A stretch of 64,000 nt of DNA from Prevotella sp. P5-50 (GTDB lineage Bacteria; Bacteroidota; Bacteroidia; Bacteroidales; Bacteroidaceae): the NCBI RefSeq assembly GCF_002251295.1, contig NZ_NPJA01000019.1, positions 248,001 to 312,000 of the forward strand, written 5' to 3'. The notes below the pieces were generated by a model. It was not told where the DNA came from. It saw only the letters and a program-made list of their open reading frames with translations, and did no database searches. Positions within the stretch are counted from its first letter, which is position 1. Every line of letters starts with the position of its first letter. This document shows, piece by piece, positions 17,724-26,568 of this stretch. Made by a program: the position numbers and the translations under genes.

Positions 17724-17963
17724 TTGCGGCAGATAGTTGGTCAGGCTGTTGCTCACAGAATCTAATAGTTCAGTACTTTCCACAAGCATTTTCCTGTCGT
17801 TTGCGATGTAGCTGTCGAATGCCGTTCCTTTGTGTCGTAAGAGCGATGGTGCCATCAGGTGTACATCCGATACTACTATCATGCGTTTGAGTTGTGTTTG
17901 TTTGGCGTAAAGTGTTGATTTGTCCAATACTGTTGTTATCAAAACAATCTTCAGTCTGTTCAT
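17724..17963 (-). pseudogene. Truncated metallophosphoesterase remnant
   Basis: Only the first ~75-80 residues of a calcineurin-like phosphoesterase remain: a signal-like start, then LKRMIVVSDVHLMAPSLL (metal-binding D-x-H of the family) and GTAFDSYIANDRKMLVESTELLDS. After about residue 78 the frame runs into the TCGACCACC repeats and stops at 17655, losing every downstream motif (GD, GNH[DE], H-x-H). From 17267 to 18430 I see no intact gene: one unused promoter-like TATCTTTG at 17431-17438, this remnant, the repeat cluster and AT-rich sequence. Confidence 0.75.
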
Positions 17964-18381
17964 ATCCGATATGGATTTTTTTTTCGGCTGTAAAAGTATA
18001 GATATGGTGTTACAGCTCGATTTCTATCTTATGGAGAAAGGTTGAACATCATTTTTCAGCATCAATGGTTCGTATATATATAATAGGTGGAACACTTCGG
18101 GTTTAACCTTTAACACCATATTTATACGATTATCATACGATTGTAATACCGCTCTTGGATTTTTGCGGTCACAAAAATGTTATATGATTAATAGATCTAT
18201 GAAAATGAAGAAAGTTTATTATTGTATGTTGATATGATTGCTTAGTGGTGTTTTTGGTTAGTACAAAGGTAACAGCCAACGTTTGTACAACCGGAAGCAA
18301 CACTTCCTTTAGTATCAGTATTGCTTTCAAACAAGTTGCAACCACTGTCAACACATCCTGCGGCAATACTTTTTAGTTCAT

Positions 18382-18424
18382 AAAAAAAATAGCGGCTAAG
18401 CGTTGAAACCAACACTTAGCCGCT
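18382..18424 (-). terminator. Terminator after tRNA-Leu(CAA)
   Basis: Perfect 10-bp stem AGCGGCTAAG / CTTAGCCGCT with a 14-nt loop followed on the minus strand by eight T (18382-18389), 6 bp past the tRNA end. Confidence 0.88.
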
Positions 18425-18430
18425 CTGCTG

Positions 18431-18512
18431 TACCCAGACCCGGGCTCGAACCGGGATGGGTTTCCCCACTGGTGTTTGAGACCAGCGCGTCTACCGATTC
18501 CGCCATCTGGGC
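18431..18512 (-). tRNA. tRNA-Leu(CAA)
   Basis: An 82-nt class II tRNA. Acceptor arms GCCCAGA / TCTGGGT (first pair G-U), discriminator A, anticodon stem CTGGT / ACCAG with loop CTCAAAC (anticodon CAA), T-arm CCGGTTCGAGCCCGG with one weak pair. No encoded CCA. A -7 box TAACTTTG is at 18527-18534 on the minus strand. Confidence 0.96.
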
Positions 18513-18658
18513 TTATTTAGCGAGTGCAAAGTTACAAAATTTCTTTGAATATCTGTTTATGAAAGGAGAAAAATTATTAAAAATGATTGATTTTTTTGTT
18601 CAATATGCAGAAATTGACTAACTTCGTACCGTAAAATAGTTCCTTTAAAGCCTATAAC

Positions 18659-19747
18659 ATGGACAACAAACAATATTGCATCATTCTCGCAGGAGGCAAA
18701 GGCAGAAGACTTTGGCCCTGTAGCAGAGAGAAAAACCCAAAACAGTTTATAGATTTCTTTGGCTCTGGTCGCACACAGTTGCAACAGACCTACGACCGCT
18801 TCACCAAGATATTACCACAAGAAAATATTTTCATCACAACTGCTAAAGAGTATGTCGAATTGGTGAAAGAACAATTGCCCGGCATGAATGTCGACAACAT
18901 TTTGGCAGAACCAGTAAGTCGCGGCACTGCTCCGGCTGTATTGTGGGCCAACATGCGCATATGCCGTCAGTGTGCCGATGCCAATGTGGTGATTACGCCG
19001 AGCGACCAGTTTGTGCTCAACGAAGAGGCTTTCCAACATAATATAGAGGAAGGTTTCCGCTTTGTGGAGCATCATCAGGCGCTGCTCACCATAGGCATCA
19101 CTCCCACACGTCCAGAACCTGGCTATGGTTACATACAGATGGGTGATGCGATGGAAGGCGCTACAGAGGTCTTCCGTGTGAAGTCTTTTACCGAAAAACC
19201 CGATCGCGACTTCGCCAAAGTGTTTATGGAAAGCGGTGAATTTCTATGGAACACAGGTCTTATACAAGCCAACGGACAATATCTGAACAGTTGTTTCCGA
19301 CAGCTGTTCCCCGATGTGATGAAGCGTTTGGATGCTGTGCGTCCCAACTTCACCTTAGAAGATGAGTTGGAATTTGTAAGCGAGAACTATCCTTCCTATG
19401 CCAATCTCTCCATCGACCGAGGTGTGTTAGAGCGCTGCGACGAGGTTTGCGTGATGCACGGCAACTTCGGTTGGGCAGATTTAGGTACTTGGCATGCCAT
19501 CTATGAATGTAGAAGTCGTGGTGAAGGAGATAACGTGGTGGTCGATTCGGAAGTGATATTGGATGAGTCGCACAATAATGTTATCAAGCTTCCTAAAGGT
19601 CGTTTGGGTATTGTCAGCGGTCTCGACGGCTATATTGTGGCCGAGGAAGACAATGTATTGCTTATCTGTAAGAAAGGAGATTCATCTGCACTGGTTCGCA
19701 AATATGTGAACGAAGTGCAGATGAAATACGGGGATGAGTTTGTTTGA
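18659..19747 (+). CDS. manC: Mannose-1-phosphate guanylyltransferase
   Basis: This nucleotidyltransferase makes GDP-mannose from mannose-1-phosphate and GTP for glycan synthesis. The 362 residues carry the signature ILAGGKGRRLWPCSREKNPKQF (residues 9-30), VITPSDQFV, and FTEKPD with GFLWNTG-like EFLWNTGLI. The phosphomannose-isomerase domain of bifunctional ManC is missing, as is usual in Bacteroidetes. It stands alone on the plus strand, convergent with the HIT gene. Confidence 0.93.
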   Translation: MDNKQYCIILAGGKGRRLWPCSREKNPKQFIDFFGSGRTQLQQTYDRFTKILPQENIFITTAKEYVELVKEQLPGMNVDNILAEPVSRGTAPAVLWANMRICRQCADANVVITPSDQFVLNEEAFQHNIEEGFRFVEHHQALLTIGITPTRPEPGYGYIQMGDAMEGATEVFRVKSFTEKPDRDFAKVFMESGEFLWNTGLIQANGQYLNSCFRQLFPDVMKRLDAVRPNFTLEDELEFVSENYPSYANLSIDRGVLERCDEVCVMHGNFGWADLGTWHAIYECRSRGEGDNVVVDSEVILDESHNNVIKLPKGRLGIVSGLDGYIVAEEDNVLLICKKGDSSALVRKYVNEVQMKYGDEFV

Positions 19748-19760
19748 GACGGTCTGAAAT

Positions 19761-20153
19761 CTACTTAAACTCATTTAGAATCTTATCGGCAATAGCCTGA
19801 AATTCCTCCTCAGAGAGTTTCAGTTTCTCTCTACGGAAGTCTGCATCAGCCTCACTCTGCATTGGAATGAGGTGGATGTGGGCGTGTGGTACTTCAAGAC
19901 CGAGCACCACCTGTGCCACTTTGCGACAGGGGAAAGCGCGCTTGATAGCTGCTGCAACACGCTTTGCAAACTTCTGGTAGCGTGCCAACTCCTCATCGTC
20001 CATGTCAAAGAAGTAATCCACTTCACGGCGGGGAATCACCAGTGTGTGGCCTTTCACCAGTGGATTGATGTCGAGAAAGGCATAGAACTCATCGTTCTCT
20101 GCACATTTGTAGCTTGGAATTTCACCAGCTGCAATCTTTGAAAAGATGTCCAT
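19761..20153 (-). CDS. HIT-family nucleotide hydrolase
   Basis: A small (130-residue) histidine-triad protein of the HINT/PKCI branch, which hydrolyses adenosine phosphoramidates or similar nucleotides. The triad VPHAHIHLIPM lies near residues 89-99, and an N-terminal FSKIAAGEIPSYK is typical. ATG 20153 gives the family start MDIFSKI; ATG 20159 would add two residues. It lies 54 bp downstream of greA and is probably co-transcribed. Confidence 0.92.
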   Translation of the reverse strand: MDIFSKIAAGEIPSYKCAENDEFYAFLDINPLVKGHTLVIPRREVDYFFDMDDEELARYQKFAKRVAAAIKRAFPCRKVAQVVLGLEVPHAHIHLIPMQSEADADFRREKLKLSEEEFQAIADKILNEFK

Positions 20154-20207
20154 AAGCATTTGTATTAATATGGTTTAACCCTTCTCTGTGGCCTTTTTGT
20201 TTGGATA

Positions 20208-20675
20208 TTAGGCTATAGAGATGTTCTCAATGCGCAGTTTGATGGTGCCGCGTGGTATTTTGATTTCCACTTCGTCGCCAACCTTTTTGCCCAAAAGTCC
20301 CTGTGCGATAGGAGTCTGGATAGATATTTTTCCAGCGCGCAAATCAGCTTCATTCTCGCTGACAATGGTATAGGTCATCTTGGCTTTGGTGATGATATTG
20401 GTCATTTCCACCTTGGTCAGAATCTGTACCGAGTCGGTGCTGAGTCGTGAAGTATCGATGATTTTAGCTTCGGCAATGGTAGATTTTAATTTGTTGATTT
20501 TGTCTTCCAGATGTGCCTGTGCTTCTTTGGCAGCATCATACTCACTGTTTTCACTTAAATCGCCCTTGTCGCGGGCTTCGGCGATTGCTGCAGAGGCCTT
20601 TGGTCGCTCAATACTTTCCAATCGCTGCAATTCAGCTATGAGGTTGTCATAGCCTTCTTGTGACATATAAGCCAT
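20208..20675 (-). CDS. greA: Transcription elongation factor GreA
   Basis: GreA binds the RNA polymerase secondary channel and rescues backtracked complexes. Length 155 matches. The N-terminal coiled coil holds the catalytic acidic tip in ARDKGDLSENSEYDAAKEAQ (residues 34-53), and the C-terminal FKBP-like domain has TPIAQGLLGKKVGDEVEIKIP. The gene heads a short minus-strand pair with HIT. Confidence 0.96.
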   Translation of the reverse strand: MAYMSQEGYDNLIAELQRLESIERPKASAAIAEARDKGDLSENSEYDAAKEAQAHLEDKINKLKSTIAEAKIIDTSRLSTDSVQILTKVEMTNIITKAKMTYTIVSENEADLRAGKISIQTPIAQGLLGKKVGDEVEIKIPRGTIKLRIENISIA

Positions 20676-20731
20676 AATTGTTCTTGTTTTAAAAGGTTTC
20701 TGTTTTCTTGTAATATAACTTCACGAGATGC

Positions 20732-20769
20732 AAAAAAATAAAGAATTCCGACTATGCTCATGTCGGAAT
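20732..20769 (-). terminator. Terminator after the PAP2 gene
   Basis: Stem ATTCCGAC (20745-20752) / GTCGGAAT (20762-20769) followed on the minus strand by TCTTTATTTTTTT. It lies about 45 bp past the PAP2 stop and separates that operon from greA. Confidence 0.82.
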
Positions 20770-20814
20770 CCCCTTTTTCTACTGTGTCTCGTTATCGTTT
20801 GCAAAGTTAGGCAT

Positions 20815-21795
20815 TTATTTCCTACTTTCCAAATTTTTCCGATAAAATCCGTCCAAAGCGAAATAGAAGATGACACCGCTGACCCATCCGCCAATCACAT
20901 CGATGGCATAGTGTGCTTGGATATAGACGGTAGCCATACACATTAATATATAGAAAGGTGTTACGCTCCATAGCAGTTTGCGGCTTCCACTCTTCCAAGC
21001 CAATAGCATGAGAATGGTTGTCACACCTACGTGACTACTGGGAAATGCCGCTGTTGGGCGTTCTCCTGCTGCGTGTGCGGCAGCCACCAGATGGTAGCAA
21101 AAACCGTCAGACCACCCCGGTATGGGCAGTGACTCGGTGTGGTTGATAAACCATTGTCCTATTTCAGGGAACACCCCGGCGCCGATCTGGTCTGTTCCGG
21201 CTGCCAGATAGTAGTATTGCGGACCAGTAACCGGCACGACATCGAAGATGACGTAATAGACAAAAAACGATGTCAGCAGTACGAAAGTGGCTCTTGCAAA
21301 TCGCTCGTAGCGGTAGCAGAAGTAGTAAAGGCTTACTGCCACCATCAGCGGATAATAACTGGCGTACCCCAGATGCATGAGTTCCGACCACCAATGTTGC
21401 GGCATCCACTGTGAAAAGAGCAGTGCGGGTTGGCATCCGAACAGCCATTGATCAGCCGCCGCAAAGTATGGATCGTAGTTGGGCAATAGTTTATTGATCT
21501 CATAGGTATCGGGATACCACCATGAGAGGAGTCCGAGTTGCAGCAGTATTCGTGCCAAATGGGTGATGCGACACGGTTTCCATTGATAAATAATCCATGC
21601 CAGCAATACCCCGATGACCATTGCCAATCGTCCTATGAGCATGGGTGCAGGCTGTTGGATGCGCGGCCAGAGACATGCCATGAGTGCCAGTGTAAACAGC
21701 AGATAGAGCATCATAGCCCACTCTACAGCCAACAGTCCGCGTGTGGGGTGACTGTCATGTGCCACCAGTCTGATAAGGAATTTCGGTGTATGCAT
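20815..21795 (-). CDS. PAP2-family membrane phosphatase/transferase
   Basis: A roughly 326-residue polytopic membrane protein with a type 2 phosphatidic-acid-phosphatase core at its C-terminal end: FPSSHVGVTTIL and IQAHYAIDVIGGWVSG supply the two catalytic histidines and the Asp. The long hydrophobic N-terminal region and the core position resemble AUR1-like inositol-phosphorylceramide synthases, so a sphingolipid head-group enzyme is possible. ATG 21795 lies 2 bp past the upstream stop; ATG 21807 would overlap it. It is coupled to the epimerase/reductase gene. Confidence 0.8.
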   Translation of the reverse strand: MHTPKFLIRLVAHDSHPTRGLLAVEWAMMLYLLFTLALMACLWPRIQQPAPMLIGRLAMVIGVLLAWIIYQWKPCRITHLARILLQLGLLSWWYPDTYEINKLLPNYDPYFAAADQWLFGCQPALLFSQWMPQHWWSELMHLGYASYYPLMVAVSLYYFCYRYERFARATFVLLTSFFVYYVIFDVVPVTGPQYYYLAAGTDQIGAGVFPEIGQWFINHTESLPIPGWSDGFCYHLVAAAHAAGERPTAAFPSSHVGVTTILMLLAWKSGSRKLLWSVTPFYILMCMATVYIQAHYAIDVIGGWVSGVIFYFALDGFYRKNLESRK

Positions 21796-21797
21796 GT

Positions 21798-22790
21798 TTA
21801 TAGCCATCCCTTTGCTTGATACCATTCCACGCTTTTGCGCACACCTTCCTCCAGTTTCACCTGTGGTTTGTAGCCCAGTTCATTGATGGCAGGAGTGATG
21901 TCACAGCGCCAGTTGCGTTGCTTGAGTATGTTAAACTTGTCGTTGTTAAGTGCTGTAACCTTTCCGGTGATATGTCCGATCCATTCGCCGCATGTTGTAA
22001 CGATGCGTAAAAGCCATATCGGTGCAGTGATGCGAATCCACCAAGGGCGTCCCAATGCCTCATGTATGAGGTTGCTGAAGTCTGCCGACTGATACACTTC
22101 ACCGTCTGACAGGAAGTATCTGCGGCCTGTTTTGCCTTTCTCCAAAGCCAGGAAAACCGCCTGTACCACATCGCTGACATAGACAAAGGTGATATCTTGT
22201 CGTTGGTGGCCTACTGCGAAATCGGTGTGTCCTTTAATGCTTTTAAACTGCAGAAAGTAGTCTTTTTCCCTTGGGCCATACACACCGGTAGGTCTGAGTA
22301 TCACGTATGGGAAGTCTTTCTGTGTGTCGAGCCATTGCTCTGCTTGCAGTTTACTTTTGCCATAAGCCGTGTTGGGTTGTGGTGTGTCGGTTTCGCAGAT
22401 TTCCTGATAAGGCAGTTTTTCACGTATAGCACCCATGATACTGAGGCTGCTGATGAACACAAAGCGCTGTATAGGCATTTGTAGGATGCGCAGTGCAGTA
22501 ACCAAATTCTTGGTACCCTTGGTATTGATGCGCGCAAAGTCGGCTTTGTTGAGACACTTGGTGGCACCGGCAGCATGCACTACATAGTCGAACGAGCAGT
22601 TTTGCAACTGTTCCACCAGTTTGCTTTCCGATGAAAGGTCGAGTTCTATGAAGTGTATGCGTGGGTCTTGCAGATAGTCCTTCGAACTCGAACGGCGTAT
22701 AGCCGCCCATGTTTCGAAACCCTGTCTGATAGCTTCCTCCACGATAAACGAGCCGATGAAACCACTGGCTCCAGTGATGAGAATCTTCAT
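21798..22790 (-). CDS. NAD(P)-dependent epimerase/dehydratase (extended SDR)
   Basis: A 330-residue extended short-chain dehydrogenase. The Rossmann motif GASGFIGSF is at residues 7-15, with VVHAAGATK, and catalytic Ser...Tyr-x3-Lys (SSLSIMG and YGKSK). The C-terminal half, with hydrophobic PIWLLRIVT, resembles lipid/sterol-type reductases more than UDP-sugar epimerases. Near-contact with the PAP2 gene suggests a shared lipid pathway; the substrate is unknown. The cyclophilin gene lies 7 bp upstream on the same strand. Confidence 0.88.
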   Translation of the reverse strand: MKILITGASGFIGSFIVEEAIRQGFETWAAIRRSSSKDYLQDPRIHFIELDLSSESKLVEQLQNCSFDYVVHAAGATKCLNKADFARINTKGTKNLVTALRILQMPIQRFVFISSLSIMGAIREKLPYQEICETDTPQPNTAYGKSKLQAEQWLDTQKDFPYVILRPTGVYGPREKDYFLQFKSIKGHTDFAVGHQRQDITFVYVSDVVQAVFLALEKGKTGRRYFLSDGEVYQSADFSNLIHEALGRPWWIRITAPIWLLRIVTTCGEWIGHITGKVTALNNDKFNILKQRNWRCDITPAINELGYKPQVKLEEGVRKSVEWYQAKGWL

Positions 22791-22797
22791 TTTTAGT

Positions 22798-23544
22798 TTA
22801 TTCGTTGATGATTTCCACCGTCATGGTCACGTCGTTTTTAGGACGGTCACCGCGCAGTGTCTCTGTGTTTTGTATTTTTTCCACCACGTCGAGTCCTTCT
22901 TCCACTTCGCCAAACACGGTGTATTGTCCGTCGAGGAACGGAGTTCCGCCCACGGTAGTATAGGCATTGGTCTGTTCTTGGGTAAAGGTAGGCAGTCCCA
23001 TGTCCTTACATTGTTGTTTTGTTTGTGTTATGAGTTGGTCTTGCAGCGCCATGAGTGCCTCGCGGTCGCGGTTGCGTCTGAGTTCCATGATGCGTTCGTG
23101 GTTCTGTCGTGCCAGTTGGTTAAATACGTTTTGCTCTTGTTGCATAGCCATTTGTCGCTCCATTTGTCGGAGCTCTTGAGGTTTGTAAGTCTTTCCCCAG
23201 ACGATGTAGAACTGGCTTCCGCTGCTTTCTTTTTCAGGATTTACCTCATCGCCGAGTCGCGCAGCACTAAGTGCGCCACGCTTATGGAAGCACTGTGGAT
23301 ATGCAAATTCAGCGGGAATGGTATATCCGGGCCCACCCGTACCGAGCATTTTGCCAGCAGGTGCGCCTTTGCTGTCAGGGTCTCCGCCCTGAATCATGAA
23401 GTCTTTGATGACACGATGAAAGAGCGTTCCGTTGAAGAATCCCTCTCTGGCCAACTTCAGGAAGTTGTCGCGATGCTTTGGAGTCTCGTCGTAGAGGCGC
23501 ACAGTGATACTGCCCTCTGAGGTGTTTATTCTAACTTTTGCCAT
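22798..23544 (-). CDS. Cyclophilin-type peptidyl-prolyl isomerase
   Basis: A 248-residue cyclophilin. Family motifs are FHRVIKDFMIQGGD (active-site Arg and Phe), GSQFYIVWGK, FLDGQYTVFGEV and the C-terminal NDVTMTVEII. An insert of about 80 residues rich in Gln/Arg/Glu (roughly residues 120-190) splits the fold, as seen in Bacteroidetes homologues. No signal peptide is visible, so it is predicted cytoplasmic. It lies between the Ca-ATPase (16-bp gap) and SDR genes on one strand. Confidence 0.92.
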   Translation of the reverse strand: MAKVRINTSEGSITVRLYDETPKHRDNFLKLAREGFFNGTLFHRVIKDFMIQGGDPDSKGAPAGKMLGTGGPGYTIPAEFAYPQCFHKRGALSAARLGDEVNPEKESSGSQFYIVWGKTYKPQELRQMERQMAMQQEQNVFNQLARQNHERIMELRRNRDREALMALQDQLITQTKQQCKDMGLPTFTQEQTNAYTTVGGTPFLDGQYTVFGEVEEGLDVVEKIQNTETLRGDRPKNDVTMTVEIINE

Positions 23545-23560
23545 AATCTATTTCTTGTTT

Positions 23561-26236
23561 TTATATTCTTTTTTGTGTTACCAACAGGTTCCAAGCCTCT
23601 CTTATCCATAGTACGAGCGACGATCCTGCGATGATAATGAGCCAGTCAGTCCATCGGAGACTAACCACGTTGAAGAACTTTTGGAAGCCCGGTGTCTCAA
23701 CCATTGCCACTTGTCCTACGAAGATGATGACCACGATAGTGATCAAGCCCTTACACCCTTTGAAATGCAATGCACTGCGATGACTTCCGAATGCCCTTGC
23801 GTTGAAGAGGTAGAAGAAGTGTGTCATGACAAAAACGGTAAACAGCAATGTGAGTTCGTAAGCGCTGATATGTCGTTTATTGCTGAGTTGCAGTTGCAGA
23901 AAGTCTGTCAGCGAGGTGATGTCGGTATGTTGGAAAGCATAGAGCATGGTGAGCAGCAGTAGGAAGAAGAACAGTCCTACGCCCACAATCTCTCTTAGCA
24001 TTTCCTTGGTCAGAATGGATTTATACCTGTTGCGTGGCTTATCTTTCATCACAGCGTGTGATGGTGGGAGTGATGCCAAAGCCATGGCAGCAAACGTATC
24101 CATAATGAGATTGATCCAAAGCATCTGTGTCACGGTGAGTGGCGACTCAGTATCCATGAACGCACCGAATAGCACAAGGAGGCAAGCGGTGACGTTTACT
24201 GTGAGTTGGAACAGTAGAAAGCGCTGAATATTCTGGTAGAGCGACCGTCCCCACATGACCGCTTTGCCTATGCTGGAGAATGAATTGTCGATGATAGTGA
24301 TGTCGCTGGCCTCTTTGGCAACACTCGTTCCGTCGCCCATCGACAGTCCCACGTGGGCAGCACGCAGTGCAGGGGCATCGTTGGTACCGTCGCCAGTGAC
24401 TGCCACCACCTCTCCGTTCTTCTGCAATGCTTCTACCAGTCGGCGTTTGTCCATAGGTCGTGCGCGTGCTATGATTTTCAGTTGCTCCACACGCAGGCGC
24501 ACCTCTTCATCGGAAAGCGCTTCAAATTCAGGTCCCGTAATGATGCTTTGGTCGGTGTCGTGATCGTTCCACAGTCCTATTTGTCGTGCTATCTCGCGAG
24601 CAGTACCCGGTGTGTCGCCAGTCACGATCTTGACTTTAATGCCCGCCTCCATACATTCGTTGATGGCTTGTGGCACATCGCTTCTGACGGGGTCTGCTAT
24701 GGCTGCAATGCCTATGAAATGCAGACAGGATGCCTGTAGCTTATGATTGACAATGGGGAGGGGTGCTCCCGGTTCGAGTATCTGATAGGCAAATCCCAGT
24801 GTGCGCATGGCGCGTTGCTGATAGACAGCCAGTTGTTGGTCTATCTCTCTGCGTTCCACGTCAGCTGTCTGACACATGGCAAAGACGATTTCCGGTGCAC
24901 CTTTCACATAGAGTATGCGTTGTCCTTTACGGGCAACCGACTCCACAACCGTAGCCATGAATTTATGTTCGGTAGAGAAAGGCAGTTCTGCCAGTGTCGT
25001 GGTCTGCAGTCTGATGGTGCGATAGTCGTTGCCTTGGCTGTGTAGCCATAGCAGCAATGCTCCCTCAGTGGGGTTTCCCAATACGGCAGGTTCGCCACTT
25101 TTCGAATAGTCGAGCGATGCAGTAGCGTTGACAGCGAGTCCTTCCGCTACGATGTCGGCATCTGTTGTGCCATACAGCTTCATCTCATCCACCCGCATTT
25201 GATTTTCCGTCAATGTTCCAGTCTTGTCGGTACAGACGACAGTGGTAGCTCCCATAGTTTCGCAGGCATGCATCTTGCGCACCAAATTATTGCTTTTCAG
25301 CATGCGTCGCATACTGTAGGCCAGACACAGTGTGACGGTCATGGGTAGTCCTTCGGGTACCGATACCACGATCAGCGTCACTGCAATCATGAAGGTTTGC
25401 AGCATATAAGCGGTGAAGTCGATCCACTGAAAATGGTCCATGGCAGTGAGATATGCCACGATTCTTCCCACTACAATACCTGTAGCCACGATATAGCTGA
25501 CGACGGTGATCCATTTTCCCAGTTGTCCGAGCTGTTCGTCGAGTGGTGTACGTATGCTGTTGTCTATCTGTACAGCCTCAAACACTTTGCCTTGTGCGGT
25601 ATGGTCGCCCACTGCCGTGACGCGACAGATGGCATGTCCCTCCATTACTTTCGTGCCCTTCATCACTTGGTCGGTGGGGTAGGTGGCATCGGGATCAGCC
25701 TCTTCTGGACGTTCACTTTTGTGGCAGATGGGTTCGCCCGTCAGTGTCGATTCGTCGATTTGCAGCGATGTGGAAGTCAGCAAGACGGCATCGGCAGGCA
25801 CTTCCATGCCTGTGTTGAGCACCACCACATCCTCTACCACCAGTTCGCGTCGCGGTATCATGGTAGTGTTTCCCTGTCTGATCACCTCCACGGGTTCATC
25901 ATCGTTTACTTGGTTGAGTATAGCAAACTCTTTGTTGGCTTGCCATTCAAAGTAGAAAGAGAGTCCTGTAGCCAGCATGATAGCCACAAAGATGCCTACG
26001 GGTTCGAAGAAAACTTCGCCTCCTTTGTCGAGTCCGTAGTGTTCGTAGCATGCTATTCCCACTGACAATAATCCTGCAACGAGTAGGATTATGATGAGTG
26101 GTTCGTGAAATTTTTCCAGGAACTGCCGCCACAAAGGATCCTTTTCCGGTGGGGTCAGTATGTTTTCCCCATACTTTTTTCGGTTCTCTGCCACTTGTTG
26201 CGGTGTCAGTCCTGTATATTGTTGTTTCTGTGTCAT
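23561..26236 (-). CDS. P-type calcium-transporting ATPase (PMCA type)
   Basis: An 891-residue P2B-type cation ATPase. Residues: LTGEP (actuator, 165-169), PEGLP in TM4 (294-298), phosphorylation site DKTGT with Asp337, TGDTPGTA, and hinge TGDGTNDAP. C-terminal membrane helices include NLIMDTFAAMALA. PEGL and the TM6 NxxxD pattern indicate Ca2+ export rather than heavy metals. ATG 26236 (MTQKQQYTGLTPQQV) is chosen as the family-like start; the longer frame has no homology. It heads the run with cyclophilin, SDR and PAP2. Confidence 0.93.
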   Translation of the reverse strand: MTQKQQYTGLTPQQVAENRKKYGENILTPPEKDPLWRQFLEKFHEPLIIILLVAGLLSVGIACYEHYGLDKGGEVFFEPVGIFVAIMLATGLSFYFEWQANKEFAILNQVNDDEPVEVIRQGNTTMIPRRELVVEDVVVLNTGMEVPADAVLLTSTSLQIDESTLTGEPICHKSERPEEADPDATYPTDQVMKGTKVMEGHAICRVTAVGDHTAQGKVFEAVQIDNSIRTPLDEQLGQLGKWITVVSYIVATGIVVGRIVAYLTAMDHFQWIDFTAYMLQTFMIAVTLIVVSVPEGLPMTVTLCLAYSMRRMLKSNNLVRKMHACETMGATTVVCTDKTGTLTENQMRVDEMKLYGTTDADIVAEGLAVNATASLDYSKSGEPAVLGNPTEGALLLWLHSQGNDYRTIRLQTTTLAELPFSTEHKFMATVVESVARKGQRILYVKGAPEIVFAMCQTADVERREIDQQLAVYQQRAMRTLGFAYQILEPGAPLPIVNHKLQASCLHFIGIAAIADPVRSDVPQAINECMEAGIKVKIVTGDTPGTAREIARQIGLWNDHDTDQSIITGPEFEALSDEEVRLRVEQLKIIARARPMDKRRLVEALQKNGEVVAVTGDGTNDAPALRAAHVGLSMGDGTSVAKEASDITIIDNSFSSIGKAVMWGRSLYQNIQRFLLFQLTVNVTACLLVLFGAFMDTESPLTVTQMLWINLIMDTFAAMALASLPPSHAVMKDKPRNRYKSILTKEMLREIVGVGLFFFLLLLTMLYAFQHTDITSLTDFLQLQLSNKRHISAYELTLLFTVFVMTHFFYLFNARAFGSHRSALHFKGCKGLITIVVIIFVGQVAMVETPGFQKFFNVVSLRWTDWLIIIAGSSLVLWIREAWNLLVTQKRI

Positions 26237-26284
26237 GTATGCTTTTGTAAATGCAGTGCAGTCGTTATTACGACAATCAGTTTG

Positions 26285-26315
26285 CAAAGTTACGATTAAG
26301 CAATCGGAAAACAAA
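26285..26315 (-). promoter_or_regulatory. Promoter of the Ca-ATPase operon
   Basis: Minus-strand -7 TAACTTTG (26285-26292) and -33 TTTG (26312-26315), 19 bp apart, with GCTTAATCG between them and T-rich TTTTTTCTTTG at the -33. This is the same pattern as the pyrE and GH3-operon promoters. The remaining gap to rnr (26316-26568) shows only a TATCTTTG -7 box at 26532-26539 for rnr. Confidence 0.7.
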
Positions 26316-26568
26316 GAAAAAACAGATATATTCTTCGTGGTGTTCCTATTTTTTATCATATTTTGACATGGTGTAACCCTTTGAACCATATTACATTGCA
26401 GATACGTAGAGGGGGTGTCGGGTTGTTGTGAGTGGCGGTTAGTCCTGTTATGATGGTCAGATATGGCAGCCAGTCTATGACAATTTAATGAAAATTAACC
26501 GTCGAAGCGTACAAGAAATTGACTTTTTTCATATCTTTGTAGCAGAATACAATCCAAAAACTACGATT

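Noticed and set aside
18244..18369. Minus-strand Cys-rich frame (GCVDSGCN ... GCTNVGCYLC) like a small secreted or RiPP precursor peptide
   Set aside because: No ATG, GTG or TTG start in frame, it begins inside the tRNA terminator's T-run, and no modification enzyme is nearby. Most likely chance in AT-rich DNA.
22756..23520. Plus-strand open frame (254 codons) over the cyclophilin gene
   Set aside because: It is the antisense shadow of a gene with clear cyclophilin motifs and has no recognisable domain.
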